A stretch of DNA of 64,000 bases, from the NCBI RefSeq assembly GCF_040412425.1, contig NC_089744.1, forward strand, positions 42,986,099-43,050,098, given 5' to 3'. Positions 1 to 10,899 of the stretch are shown here, piece after piece. The translations under genes and the position numbers were made by a program. The notes beneath the pieces were generated by a model, which was not told where the DNA came from, ran no database searches, and saw only the letters and a list, made by a program, of their open reading frames with translations. Every line of letters begins with the position of its first letter. Position 1 is the first letter of the stretch. This DNA comes from Macrobrachium rosenbergii. Lineage: Eukaryota > Arthropoda > Malacostraca > Decapoda > Palaemonidae.

Positions 1-20
1 CAATTAAATTTACTTAGATA

Positions 21-230
21 GGTTAAGCCTGGAAGGGCCAGTTATCCTTTTGTTTTGGGATTTTAGAAACCTAGAACATCTTTGTCAAAGGTTAAGCCTG
101 GAGGAGGCAAAGTTAACCTTTTGTTTTGTGGTTTTGAAAACCCAGATGTCTTTGTCAAAGGTTAAGCCTGGAAGAGGCAAAGCTAACCTTTTGTTTTGTG
201 GTTTTAGAAACTTAGAACATCTTTGTCAAA
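21..230. repeat. Tandem repeat, about 70 bp, three units
   Basis: Three head-to-tail units start at about 21, 90 and 160. Each begins ggttaagcctgga and ends catctttgtcaaa. Units differ by several substitutions. They sit inside the 3' part of a decayed DIRS-type element. Confidence 0.85.
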
Positions 231-269
231 GAACATGAGGTTCTCAGTTATGTATTTGATTAGGCTAGT

Positions 270-470
270 GCATGAGAACTAGTTCAATATCTACAGTATT
301 ACCTTTACTGAAGGTAAACATTCATAATGTGAGAGCTGTTGCAAGTTCATTTAGTGTTATGAAAATTTGCCACTTGAGGATGAGATTAATGCAGTGCATT
401 AGAAGTGCAGTTTGGTTCTGCCCGCTCATGACATTAAGTATGCAGAATCATGTTTGAAAACAGTAAAGCC
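270..470 (+). pseudogene. Tyrosine recombinase C-terminal fragment (DIRS-F)
   Basis: A plus-strand frame carries HNVRAVASSF, matching the H-x-x-R-A-V-A-[ST]-S box of DIRS-type tyrosine recombinases (compare HDIRAVATS in DIRS-A and HEIRPVATS in DIRS-B in this window). The flanking sequence is too decayed to follow, and the C-terminal Tyr could not be located. It is the end of an element that begins left of the window and finishes in the terminal repeat at 916-1215. Confidence 0.5.
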
Positions 471-915
471 CTTAGTCCGCTACTAGCAGTGGGTAGTCTT
501 TTCCTGAACCAAAGAAAGAAAGGCTCTTTGTTTTAGATCCCAGGTTTTAATATGTTGGGGAGCATGAAGGTACATATTTTGTACAGGAGCCTACCTTTGT
601 ATCATAAAAGTATTGTATTTATTTTTAGTGACTGTCATTTTATAGGGCTTTTGGACCAAGGCACAGGGGTCCAATCATGCTGCTTCTTCTATGCTGGCTG
701 AAGAAGAAGCAGTTTTCTCCACAAGGCTACTCTTAGCTGCACACACATGAGGTCCTTGCACCCTGAATGGAATCCACCTTCTGGTGGCAATATTACCTAG
801 AAAGGATTCCAGATCAGGTAAGAATGTTTTTGGGTTTCATACAAGAAGCTGTCTTGGCTGAGCAGAATTTTGTCTAGCTGCACTACCCACCATCCTTTTC
901 TCAATGTGGGATTTA

Positions 916-1215
916 GCTAATTTAACAGTAGGTAGGGTTCATCCTAAATAGTATAAATTTTTATAATAAAATTTCTTATCTGGATAGTTACCTACTGTTA
1001 AATTGACAGCCTCCCCACATCTTAGTGGGCTGTCAAGGAGAATTCTGACTAAAGCTTAAAACATTCAAACACACCTGGTGGAGAAACAAGTGAACTAGAA
1101 AATCTTCCAGGTCAGCCAAGCGATCCTTTTTTTCTTTGAATGCCAACTTGCCTATCAGCTCAGGAGATATAAGCTAATTTAACAGTAGGTAAGTATCCAA
1201 ATAGGAAATTTTATT
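916..1215. repeat. DIRS-type terminal structure (internal complementary region plus ITR edge)
   Basis: The word taatttaacagtaggta occurs at about 918 and 1173 in one orientation, and as its complement at about 987-1003. Positions 916-955 and 965-1004 form imperfect palindromic arms, and 1171-1215 repeats the arm with its flank (tatccaaataggaaattttat). The order complementary region, spacer, outer edge is the layout of DIRS-D at 14850-15178, so I read this as the 3' end of a plus-strand DIRS-type element (DIRS-F). Confidence 0.55.
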
Positions 1216-1589
1216 ATGAAAGTTTATATTTTTAAATGAATCTTACCCCTCTAGTATGTTAGCTGTATTCCCCGTATCAGCTTGAGGACAACAGAGGGAA
1301 AACTAAAAAATCAATACAGTATGACCATTTAGTCTGAACCGTTTATTGTTCCATCCCTTTTGGGCAATACTAGCGTCTATAGCTTTCCTTTCAGTTTTTT
1401 GTCTGTCGAACATACCGAAGAGTAGTGTTTACTTTTTTGTTGCAGACTGGATTGTTTTCTTTGTTTTGGGTTTGAATTTTCATGGTTTTTGTCATTACAG
1501 TATATAGGATATCATCCGAGGAGGATAAAGACAAATTGTACCGAGTCCGTAAGGTAAGAGAGTGTAATACCGTGCTGTAATCAGTGGTT

Positions 1590-1700
1590 TAAGATGGTCT
1601 CGATGTATGTGTTAATTGTGGGAACAAGGATTGTTCTTTTAATGATCACCGTGATCAGTGTATTGATTGGTCAGATGAGATAATGTTTACTTAAATATAA
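1590..1700 (+). pseudogene. DIRS-C gag N-terminal Cys cluster
   Basis: A short plus-strand frame reads CVNCGNKDCSFNDHRDQC followed by IDWSDE. Spacing and flanks resemble the DIRS-B gag start (C..C....CS.....C..C.DWED). The zinc-binding role is inferred from the Cys pattern only. No open gag frame survives downstream to 3400. Confidence 0.45.
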
Positions 1701-3509
1701 GCAGATAAGAATAGGAAATGATTCTTCAAACACTAGGACAGGAAATGAGGATAGTAATAAGTGTTTCCTAGTCTCTTCCTTTGAAAATGATTTCTTCTCC
1801 TTTCAAAGCTCCCGTTATTGTTCAGGATATGAGGTTTGACAAATTAAAAGCCAATGTAGCTAGTCTTAGAGCTATGTTTGAAAAGTTTATGGAGGTAACT
1901 TCCTTGTCAGTTGCATATCAGCATAGTGGCAGTGCCCTCGCTCCCTCTTTGCCATACTTAAGCCATGCCCTGTGATGCTCCCAGCCCTGTTTGAGGTACA
2001 GGGTATGTCCGGGAGTGGAAGCAGTTTGTGCCCAATATCATCTTCCTCTGGCCAACCTGGCACATGTCGCATAGAGTATGGCACTTGGTCGCTGAAAGAT
2101 GAATGTGACAAAATTAAGCGAAGTTTGCATAGGCAGGAGGTAGAATTGCTAGGGGATGATGAGTGCACTTACTCAATACCTGATTCTGTTTCCCATAGGC
2201 CTTACTGGAGGCTGCATATTCCTAGCAGTCTTCCTATTGTCCTTTGCAATAAGATTGGTGTTCTCTCAGAGGCGCTTGCTGACACCAGGTGCTCGCTAGG
2301 CGTATGAATTTTTCTTGGTTTCCCAGGTAGTCTGGTTATGCCTCTTTGCCTTCACACTATTTGTCCGACATGAGGTTCGTGCAAGTAGCCGGGTGAGTGA
2401 GCACATTTGTTCCCCACGTTCTTCCTTTCTCAGGTGTTCTCATCAGTGTTTGATGCCTTGTAAGACAGCGTTACTTTCTCACGTAGATCACAAAAGTAGG
2501 AGTTTGTATTGTTTTCCTTGTTTTGTCTCGCATTCACTGTTAGAGATACATAAGGCACAGGTGCCTTACTGTAGTTCTGTTCTCCTCAGGATTCGTGCTT
2601 CCAGTCTCATTCCCCTGCTTTGTTGCCTCAGGTTCCTCCTCAGCATTCTAGGCATTTTTTCGAACCGCTTTTGACATCGCAAGTACTGCGAGCTGTTCCC
2701 AGTGACCAAAGCAGCATTTGAGGTATTCTTGGGCCTCTTTTAGGCACTCTCAGTCACCTCTTCAGCACAGAGGATCGATGTGTTTGCCTATTAGACAAGC
2801 AGATCCATCTTCTTTGATTGCTACTGTCTCATTAGCAGAACAGACTGGATTATCTTCTGCTGCTCCAGGTTTTTTGATGTTGGCTCCTTCAGCGTTTACA
2901 GTTTCACCTTTCACTGCGTCAGTGTCAGCACAGGATGATTCTTTGGCACCAGGCACAAAACAGCACCAGTCATTCCTCTGGTATGAAGCAGGTTTTTGCT
3001 TCCAAATGTGTCCTTTTTAGAGGAATTGAAACTTATCTTGTTTCAGGGAGCAGGGGTTCTGCTGTTTCCATGTCTGCTTCCCCAGGGTTTCCCTCGGATG
3101 AGGCTGAGGCTCCCAAAATGGACTCTTGATTCTCAAGAAGAGCAGGTAGCATCATCAGCTTTTCAGAAGCTGATTAAGTGCTAGCAAATTTCATTAATTC
3201 TCTGAGGAACCAGTAGTTCGGGACTCGAGGTCCATTAGGACTGCTAGGCAGGAGCCTAAGGCAGATCCCTTTCTGTCGCCCTAACTGGCTAAGTTGGAAC
3301 TGAACAGGTTTGACTCCATCAGAAAGTTTCTTCAAGAAGCTCTTCCTCTTCTCTTCCCCTCTTTATGAGAGAGAGGAGAGTGATGTCTTATGAAACTCTG
3401 CAGTTGCCAGATTTAGCTCTGTCTTCCATTAGGGACTCCAATATTTTTCATACTTTTGGACCTGAATAAAAAGAGAGCGGATTCCTTGAGCAAGATTATA
3501 TTAACTCCT

Positions 3510-4080
3510 TTGGAGATAGCTTTTTTGCTCGCCTGAATGCTATTTCCACATACCAATTCATCCGAATTCAATGAAATATTTGCAGTTTATCTTTCAGGAC
3601 AAAGTGTACCTGTTTTGGGTGATGTGCTTTGGCCTGAGCTCAGTACCTCAAGTTTTTATAAGAGTCCTGTCACAGTTAGGAAAGTGGGCTCACCTGTTAG
3701 GCATTTGGATGCTTCTCTATGTGAAGAATTGGCTGATTCTAACTTCCAGTTTAGAGGGGAGGCTGAGGGCAAGAGATGCTCTTTTTAAGTTGGCAAGTAT
3801 GTTGGAAATATTGATAAATGTCTCAAAATCCAATATAATGCCAATTCAGAACCTTTCTTACTGGGAATGCTTCTGGATATCAAGAATTTTTTTGTTTCTC
3901 TGAAGGAGAAGCACATAGACAACTTTCTTTTAATTCTAGAAGAATTTTGGTCCTTCGCTATCTTGCTAACCAAGAAATGGCTGTCTCTTTTAGGACACAT
4001 GGCATCACTAGATAAGCTGGTTCTGGGTGACAGACTGAGAATGAGGCCAATTCAATTCTTTCTCAAGAGGCTCTGGAACT
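3510..4080 (+). pseudogene. DIRS-C reverse transcriptase remnant
   Basis: The frame reads YLQFIFQDKVYLFWVMCFGL and SSVPQVFIRVLSQLGKWAHL, matching the DIRS block YL.F.FQDK...F..LPFGLS.APQVFTRV. The catalytic box that should be YLDDWL reads YVKNWL (codons 3724-3729), so both catalytic aspartates are replaced and the enzyme is dead. Frame changes occur around 3570 and 3860. Confidence 0.7.
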
Positions 4081-4129
4081 GAGAAGTTCAGCTGCACTCC
4101 ATTTAAATTCAAGTCTCAGGGGAATTAGA

Positions 4130-4400
4130 GGATCCTATAAGATGCAGGGTATGTATCTCCAGTTGAAGAGCCCAGACCTCACGTTATATTCAGACGCTGT
4201 CAGAAGGTGGGGAAGTGGTCACAGCAGGCAGGCATGTAGCAGGGGTTTGATCTGCAGAGGAACAAGACTTCATATCAGTCAGTTAGAGATGCTGGAGTAC
4301 AGGGCAAAAAAGTAGCACACTCAGACAATTCCACAGCTCTAGCAATCAGGGAGGCCCAAAGTCGGAAACTTTATTCCTACTTTCAAGTTATATTCTCACT
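4130..4400 (+). pseudogene. DIRS-C RNase H traces
   Basis: A broken frame contains VAHSDNSTALAIREAQS, resembling the VVHSDNTTALAYI segment of DIRS RNase H. Stops lie on both sides. Support is this single motif and its position after the RT. Confidence 0.4.
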
Positions 4401-4568
4401 TGGTCAGAAAAAAGGAAGGTTCTCCTATTACCCCAGTTTGTGCCAGGAAGAATGAACACTGTGACAGACCAACTAAGCAGGAAGGACCAGCTTATGTCTT
4501 CCAAATAGACTTTGCTTCCACAAGTCTGCAAGGACCTGTGGAAGCTATAAGGTACAGTACTCTTCTTC

Positions 4569-4671
4569 TGGACATGTTCACCACTAGGTTCAACAATTGC
4601 CTGCCAATGTATTGCTCTCTGGACATGTTCACCACTAGGTTCAACAATTGCCTGCCAATGTATTGCTCTCT
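4569..4671. repeat. 51-bp tandem duplication
   Basis: The unit beginning ggacatgttcaccactagg at 4570 is repeated at 4621 with no visible difference (17 codons, so the frame is kept). A perfect copy inside a heavily decayed element implies a much more recent event. Confidence 0.9.
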
Positions 4672-4749
4672 AAGTTCAGGATCCTCAAGCTTGGGCAGTT
4701 GACATGAAGCTTTCAGATTGGACTTACTTGACCATTATGCTCCCCCCCC

Positions 4750-5450
4750 TCCCCTGCCTTTACTATGATAAAAAAGGTTCTAGCAAATTCCATGTGGCTG
4801 AGTTTACGCATGACTTTGGTGACTCCTTGGTGGCCATGCAGAGAATGGTTCCCAGACCTCCTGTCACTGTTAGTAGATTGCCAAGGCTCCATCCACCAAG
4901 GAAAGATCCTCTTAAACAGCCAGGACGTCAGGTTTCACCAAAACCTCCCCACGCTTCCGCTGACCACTTGGAGACACTCAAACCTAATCTTATGAGCAAG
5001 GGGTTTTTCCAAGTGAATGCAGAGGGTCTAACATTAACCTCAGAAGAGAGTCGGCGAATGCCTTTTAGCAAAGACAGTGGGTAGTATATAGGGTTTGGTG
5101 CTCCACCAGAAGGTTTTCCTGCACCTGTGCCTCTGTGAATAACATCATTAAATTCTTTCTTTACTTACGGTACGCTAGATTCTTTCAGGTCCTGTCATTC
5201 AAGGTTATGGAACCATTTTAGCTTCTGTATTGCATCATACTGGCCTAGATATTTCATCTAAGTCTCCAGTTAAATTCCTTGGCCAGAATTTGGTTATGGT
5301 ACTGAAGTATGTAAGCATACCCCCATTTGAACCCTTGAACACAACTTCCCTAGAGAATTTTCATAATGAGGACTGTTTTTGTTAGCCTTGGCCTCAACAA
5401 AAAATCAGTGAGCTTCAGGTTTTTGTATGCTTTACTACCCAGGGAGCATC
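4750..5450 (+). pseudogene. DIRS-C tyrosine recombinase N-terminal half
   Basis: The frame at 4765-4995 reads LVTPWWPCREWFPDLLSLLV, typical of the linker before the recombinase in DIRS elements. After a break, VIQGYGTILASVLHHTGLDI and PPFEPLNTTSLENF follow the usual YRSML..VF...G.D and P.FEPL....L pattern, and then KISELQ stands where RVSELQ (first catalytic Arg) belongs. No catalytic H-x-x-R box was found before the element ends. Confidence 0.55.
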
Positions 5451-5734
5451 CTTTCTTTTCTACCCCTTTTCAGAGCCAAGAATGACTTTAGGTCATGTCC
5501 ACTGCCTCACTCTTTGGTCATCCCCAGTCTGTCCCCCATAGGGAGGGGTAGTGCTATCAGTGCACCTCACACCCCTTTCATTCCTTTTACTGTTCCTCCA
5601 TTCATATCCTGTCTTCCATCTTACTTTCCACCCTATCCAAACAATTGTTTCATAGTGCACTGTGAGGTTTTCCTCCTGTTATACTTTTCAAACCTTTTAT
5701 TCTTAATTTTTCTTTCAGCACTGAAACCCTCGGT

Positions 5735-5882
5735 CTTTAAATATGGGGATTAACTTTCAGCAAGCTGAAAGTCCAACCGTTAAACTTATGCAAGGTTGGT
5801 TATGGTAACAGTTACCGATGGTAGGGGCGGAAGTACTACCCACCCAGTCGGCATACATTCAGTTCTAAGCAGTTTACTTTTG
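5735..5882 (+). repeat. DIRS-D left inverted terminal repeat
   Basis: The segment from ggtctttaaatatgggg through cattcagttctaagcagttt matches the reverse complement of 14988-15130, with scattered substitutions. Confidence 0.75.
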
Positions 5883-6582
5883 GGTGCTGTCTCGGCAAGA
5901 TGTGGTTCCGTTCTTTGTCCTGCCGTTCAACTGTCTCTGCTGTTTTCATGAACAAACAATGTTTTTTTTACTTTAGACTACACAATTTCTTGAAATGATG
6001 TAATGTATTAGTCTTTCAGATATTGTGTAGATTGAGAGGACAGAGACAAGGGGGTTTTTTGTGTTTCCAGGTGAGGGTTTTGTATTCAGTTCGTACGAGG
6101 ATACTTCTCGCTTAAACCTATTAAGATTTTCCCCTCTCCCTCAACACGGAGGTTGATGTCGCAAGATCTTGACAGTGTGTTTGGTCCGGACTTGCTCTTC
6201 AAAACCAGTGGGAGTTCCTGTCTACAGTTCCTGTGTTGTTTCTTGCCCCATCTCTGGGGTGGGGGGTGGTGAATTGGAGACTCGCTCCCCCTGAATGTCG
6301 TTCTTGGCCTCCTGAGCAGTGGACTTTTTTGCCAAGAGGAAGCATCAGAGGAGGAAGAAGGCGCCATCTTGGAAGGGGTTTTCTCTTCCTTCGATAGCCA
6401 CTTCTCAGATCCTTCTGGTTCCATCTATGCATTCTTCCTCCAGTTGCTTCTTCTTCCTTGGAAGATTTTATCCCTTCCCATTCTTGCATAGCTTTGACTT
6501 TGGAAGTTTTGCAAGAGGGGTCAGGAGATATTTTCTCTCTGGGTACCCCCAATCTCTCAAGTTGGGGAGGTTCCCCCCCTGT

Positions 6583-6714
6583 GAGGGAAGAGGCAATGTC
6601 ATCTTGTTCTATTTCAGGATCAAAGACTCAGAAGATATCTGGACTTTCGAGGGAAGAGGCAATGTCATCTTGTTCTATTTCAGGATCAAAGACTCGGAAG
6701 ATATCTGGACTTTC
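6583..6714. repeat. 66-bp tandem duplication
   Basis: Two copies of a 66-bp unit (gagggaagaggcaatgtcat ...) start at 6583 and 6649 and differ at very few positions. The unit is 22 codons, so the reading frame is kept. Confidence 0.9.
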
Positions 6715-6939
6715 CTAGGCCCACCAGGAGTACCAACCTTGGGTGGCCTATTTTCCCGTTTCCGGTCCTCTCGCTTGACTGTGTCGTCCACCTTTGACAG
6801 TTGCCAGCCCTGCTGCTCTCCCCCTAGCCTAGCTGTACCAGTGTTGCCAATTCAGTTTTTGGTGTACCCTGTCCAGCATTTTGAGTCAGTGGTTGCAGCC
6901 GCTAACCCGTTCTCCTCTTCATAGCTACAGTTCTGGATC

Positions 6940-7120
6940 TGTTGGCAGCGTATCCCTATCACAGCTTTGGAACCCCTTTGGTGGTCTTGCTGCTACTCCT
7001 GCTCCATCGGCAGTGTATCCCTCTGACAGCTTTAGAAGCCCTTCGGTGGTGGTAGCTTCTCTCCCACTCCATCGAAAGCGTATCCCTCGCAGAGCTTTGG
7101 AGCCCCTTGCGCAATGGTGA
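6940..7120. repeat. About 65-bp imperfect tandem repeat, three units
   Basis: Units begin near 6942, 7009 and 7073, each with a variant of ggcagcgtatccct followed by agctttggaacccctt. They are more diverged than the neighbouring 66-bp duplication. Confidence 0.7.
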
Positions 7121-7609
7121 CTTCTAGCACTCTGTCTTCTGATGCTCTCATGAAAGCAGTGGTTTACAGAGTCGACACCATTGTTCATGAGAGATTCTGC
7201 ATGGCTGTGGACATTTTTCCAGCCTAGGCCGTTGTCGCCTCATCCCTTGCATGTCCATGGCATTAGTCTCCATCATTCCAGAACTCCTCCCTGTTCATGC
7301 TTTCCCAAGAGGGCCTCTGATTGTTGTTCCAGCTCCCACGACCATGTCCTGTTGAATGCCTGAGTCTGTGAAGAGACACACGTACGTGTGGTTACTTCAA
7401 TCCTGTTGGTCATTCAGCCTCGCTCCTCAGCGTCACATTATCTCTTGCGTTCTCGCTCTCCTAGGAGAAATTGGGTTCGCAAGGCCACAGACGTAACAGC
7501 ACCGACGTATGGCCATATAATGACATCATGGCTGTTGCACAGGGGGTTGTGGAAGTTGTCTCAGGATGGCATGTCTGGGAACAGAACGTCGAACTCGCTC
7601 ACATGAAGG

Positions 7610-9655
7610 TTTGGGAAGAGAACGGGATGGTCTGTGGCCATGCCATGTTGGAGAACCGATGCTCTTCCAATCTTTTGATAGATCTTTTGTGGACATCTTT
7701 TGATTGATTTATAGATTTTAGGCATACATGCCAAACACTGGAGCAACTAAGGCCATTTTGACAGATCTTTTGTAGACATCTGAAATGGTGCCAAATCACA
7801 TCCACGGCCATACGAATATCGTCCATGGCCATGAGAGTCACGTTCACCGCCTTGAGTCATATCCTTGGCCATGCAAGTCTCATTCAGGGCTGCCCGAATT
7901 CGAGTGGTGGTTGCAGTTTCTCCTAGGGGAATGCAAAACAGAACGACAGAGAGGCGATGACAACCTATGTACAAATGCATCAACATCACATCTGTACAAT
8001 GCCTTGTGATCACGTACATGTTTTTAGTTTGATCATCTGGTAACGGCCAACAGATGTTACCATATGAGTGAATGGGATCGTTCTACCAACTTTTAAGTCC
8101 TTTGTAACGTAAATTGACAGGATCTTTTTCATGACCGAATGAATTCGTTCTATCAGACCCATATGTCCGTCATTGCGGGAACTGACGATCTTTCTATTGT
8201 GTTCGGCCAGAGACTTAGTTTTTCAGCTAGGAAGAAATCTCTGTTTCGTCTTTCACATTTGAACACTGACTCTTAATTGTTCCTACACAAATATTAACCT
8301 TCAACTCCCTGAACCAAGGTAGTTACAGCTCGTCAGCATGGATTTCTTCAGATTCCTGATTCGTTTTTGACTACAGGTTGGTCTTGTTTCCAGTGAAGTT
8401 ATGTAGAACCATACTGTCCTGCACTTCCGAAACAGTAGTCATTCAATTCTGATCGTGCAAGGTTTTTTCCTGGTGTGATTGGAATTATTTTCTAACTTCG
8501 CAGGTCTACGGATCAGGCCTACTCCTTGGTGCAACAACCTCAGTGTTTCTCTTCTGTAATACTCTTTTAGCAAGGATGAAGACTACAGTAATTCTTGGAG
8601 ATGGAAAGAAGGGGTCATGGTCTTCAACAAGGTCTCCCCATTCCTTCCCATCCTCTCTCAGAGAGGTAAGAGGACTCATCTAATGGCGAGACGACTACTC
8701 CCCATTCCTTCACACTCGGCACAGCTGTCAACCAGATGCATTCCATTGGCTGTGCTGGTGCACGGGTTTGCAGTAGCGCACTCAGCACAGCAGTCAGCCA
8801 GACACACTCCAGGATGATGGATTTATAACAGACAAGTTTGATTTAGCATCCATGGTTCAAGTCTTGTGCTTGCAACTTCCCGTTGTTTTACCTGGTTCGC
8901 TGGGAGATCAACAATACCTCCAAACTAAGTTCTGACAACTTGTGTTTGGGTCATACTCGGTCAAGAAGTGGTGTCTAGGAGCTCCATTTCTTTTGATTTG
9001 ATGTAGTTACACTCCTCTTGTGAGGAGTGGGAGATGTAAGCAGTAACTGCTGCTGCTGCAATTACCAGTTGATCCACAACCCAAGGAGAATATTATGTGA
9101 ATCTTACAAGATAGACACTCCTCGGTCTGATAGCAATGACTCCATGGTAGTGCCATGGTCAACAAAAGGTCCTAGTGTCCTTTCATCTGCTTTATTGCAG
9201 TGAAAGTACACAAGCAGACAGCATTCAGTGCAGTGGCCAACCATACAACATATATTTGCTGAAGTCAGGTGATAAAGACAGTTGATCTTGGCACCTTGAT
9301 TTCTGGATTCGTTCAACCTCTGAATAAGCTTGATCATAGTCCTTCTTTTCTCGACTTACTGAAGTTAACGCTGTTCTGTTCTGTCTTCTCACACCCTTGA
9401 ATAAAGCAAGACATCATTTACATCTGGAAGCTTGCACCTTTCGTCGTTCTACGTTTGAAATTGTTCAGTGAGATAGATCATTCCACTTCTTTGGTCTTGT
9501 GGTGCCAGTGACAGTATGATCATGATCATGATCATGATCCCTATGTTTCCTCCATAAAGATTAGACAGTCAACCCAATGCTAATGACTCGTCCATTACCT
9601 TTGAGTTGGCTGAGAAACGGTGTCCAAATTGTAATTTCTGTGACTAGCGAGATGA
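7610..9655 (+). other. DIRS-D interior, nothing identified
   Basis: This 2-kb stretch has no long frame on either strand. Around 7795-7885 it repeats the word catccacggccat / ccatggccatg. At 9515-9540 there is a short (atgatc)n microsatellite. No RT or recombinase motif was recognised. Confidence 0.5.
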
Positions 9656-9767
9656 CATAGAGGGATGAATGAGTTTTTACTTAGCATTTCCCAACGTTCT
9701 GTGTGAGAGAGAGAGAGAGAGTTTTAGTTTGCCGTTTGAGATGGTTTTGTAAAGTAACGTAAGTTTT

Positions 9768-9798
<31 letters not shown>

Positions 9799-10200
9799 TG
9801 TAATTGTCGTTAGTGAGTGTTTCGGTTGTTGGAAGAGGGATAAGGGTCGTTAGTTGGAGTTTGTTTACGGCGCTGTCTGTCTGTGAAAATGTGAAGGAGA
9901 TTTCGGTTTTGGGGGAGTCTTTAGTCAGAGCTAGTGCCGGTCAGTGGTTTCGTGTTGGACAGTTTTTTGTATGTTTTTCTGAGAGTTGTTAGTTTTTCTT
10001 GTTGGTGTGCTGTTTTATATTTCCTGGTTGTGTAGAGTCTGTTTTCAGTTTTGTTTGTGTGGTTTTGTGTGCTGTGTTGGCGACCGTGGACACCTTAATC
10101 CATCTCCCAGCAACCGAGGATCAGGGTGAGTGTTGTGTGTGGTTATATGTTCTATGTATCTGTGTTGTGTGTTGTTTTTGTGTTTTTGAATTCCGCCACA
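9656..10200 (+). repeat. 5' LTR
   Basis: 545 bp, from catagagggatgaatg to gaattccgccaca. It contains two GA microsatellite tracts (about 9707-9721 and 9769-9795). The first base is c where the 3' LTR and the solo LTR have t. Confidence 0.88.
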
Positions 10201-10206
10201 TTATAT

Positions 10207-10224
10207 TGGCGCCCAACGTGGGGC
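10207..10224 (+). other. Primer-binding site
   Basis: TGGCGCCCAACGTGGGGC lies six bases after the 5' LTR. It has the TGG start expected of a tRNA 3'-end complement and is of the form seen in metazoan gypsy-like elements. The exact tRNA was not determined. Confidence 0.8.
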
Positions 10225-10281
10225 AACTGGTGTTGCAGTTGCAATTACGATGGGTGGCGGGTAGTGTGACTGGAGGAAAGG

Positions 10282-10899
10282 ATGGAAGAGGAACTGGTGA
10301 GGTTGAGAGAGGAGTTGCGGCTGTCAAGAGAGGAGAATGCATGGTTAAAGAGTGAGAATGAGAAATTGAGGCTTCAGTTGGAAGAGATGGGATCATTGAT
10401 AAAAGAAGCGAAAGAGGAAATGAAAGGGGAGATGAAAGAGTCAGAAGAGAGAATGGAAGAGAGGGTGGATAAAAAATTGGAGGGAATGATGAAAGGTGTG
10501 GAAGAAATGGTGAAAGGTATGTTCAAGGGTGTTTTTGGAGAAGGGGCTGTTGGAGGTAGGTCCTCTGGAACGTGTGAAGGGGCAAGAGAGAAAGAAAAGG
10601 AGGAAGAAGTGAATGGAAGCGTGAGTGATGAAAGTGATGTGGGAATAGGAAGTAAGAAACGAGAGAATGAGAGGCAGGGTAAGGAGAAGGGGAATGAAAA
10701 GCAAGGGAAGGAACAGAGGGAAAGTAAGGATAAGTCAGGGGAAGAAAAAGGGAAGAAGGGAAAAGGAAAGGAAACTGGTAAGAAGGGTAAGGAAGTGGGA
10801 AAGGCAGGAAAGAAGGGAGAGGGTAAAGATAGTAGTGATAGTGAGGTGGATGGAGGTGAATGGATAAAAGTGGATAAAAGAAGGGGAAGAAGAGTGTAA
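10282..10899 (+). CDS. LTR element ORF1: coiled-coil, Lys-rich protein
   Basis: ATG at 10282 opens a 205-residue frame. Residues 1-60 form heptads rich in Glu/Leu (MEEELVRLREELRL...ENEKLRLQLEEM), a predicted coiled coil. Residues 95-205 are extremely rich in Lys, Glu, Gly and Ser. The stop TAA (10897-10899) overlaps the ATG of the next ORF as TAATG. It may be an N-terminal gag piece used for assembly or RNA binding; this is inference from composition and position. Confidence 0.7.
   Translation: MEEELVRLREELRLSREENAWLKSENEKLRLQLEEMGSLIKEAKEEMKGEMKESEERMEERVDKKLEGMMKGVEEMVKGMFKGVFGEGAVGGRSSGTCEGAREKEKEEEVNGSVSDESDVGIGSKKRENERQGKEKGNEKQGKEQRESKDKSGEEKGKKGKGKETGKKGKEVGKAGKKGEGKDSSDSEVDGGEWIKVDKRRGRRV

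Larger units (their letters stand above)
1220..5720 (+). mobile_element. DIRS-C: decayed tyrosine-recombinase retrotransposon
   Basis: The plus strand holds, in DIRS order, a Cys-cluster gag start (about 1595-1690), a reverse transcriptase (about 3510-4080), RNase H traces (about 4150-4340) and a tyrosine-recombinase region (about 4750-5440). All are broken by stops and frameshifts. The left edge appears to begin near 1220 with aatcttacccctctagtatg. No right inverted repeat precedes the start of DIRS-D, so the 3' end is probably truncated. Confidence 0.6.
6319..7606 (+). pseudogene. DIRS-D gag-like, Ser/Pro/Arg-rich region
   Basis: Several short plus-strand frames are rich in Ser, Pro and basic residues (RSRSPRR near 7460; KRKHQRRKKAPS near 6335) and contain in-frame tandem repeats. 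Composition and position just after the left ITR suggest a decayed gag. There is no diagnostic motif. Confidence 0.3.

Noticed and set aside
5427..5753. 108-codon plus-strand frame as a gene
   Set aside because: Pro/Ser-rich low-complexity translation at the decayed end of DIRS-C, spanning its join with DIRS-D; no motif.
9511..9540. (atgatc)n as a regulatory GATC cluster
   Set aside because: Simple-sequence microsatellite in decayed transposon DNA; no gene nearby.
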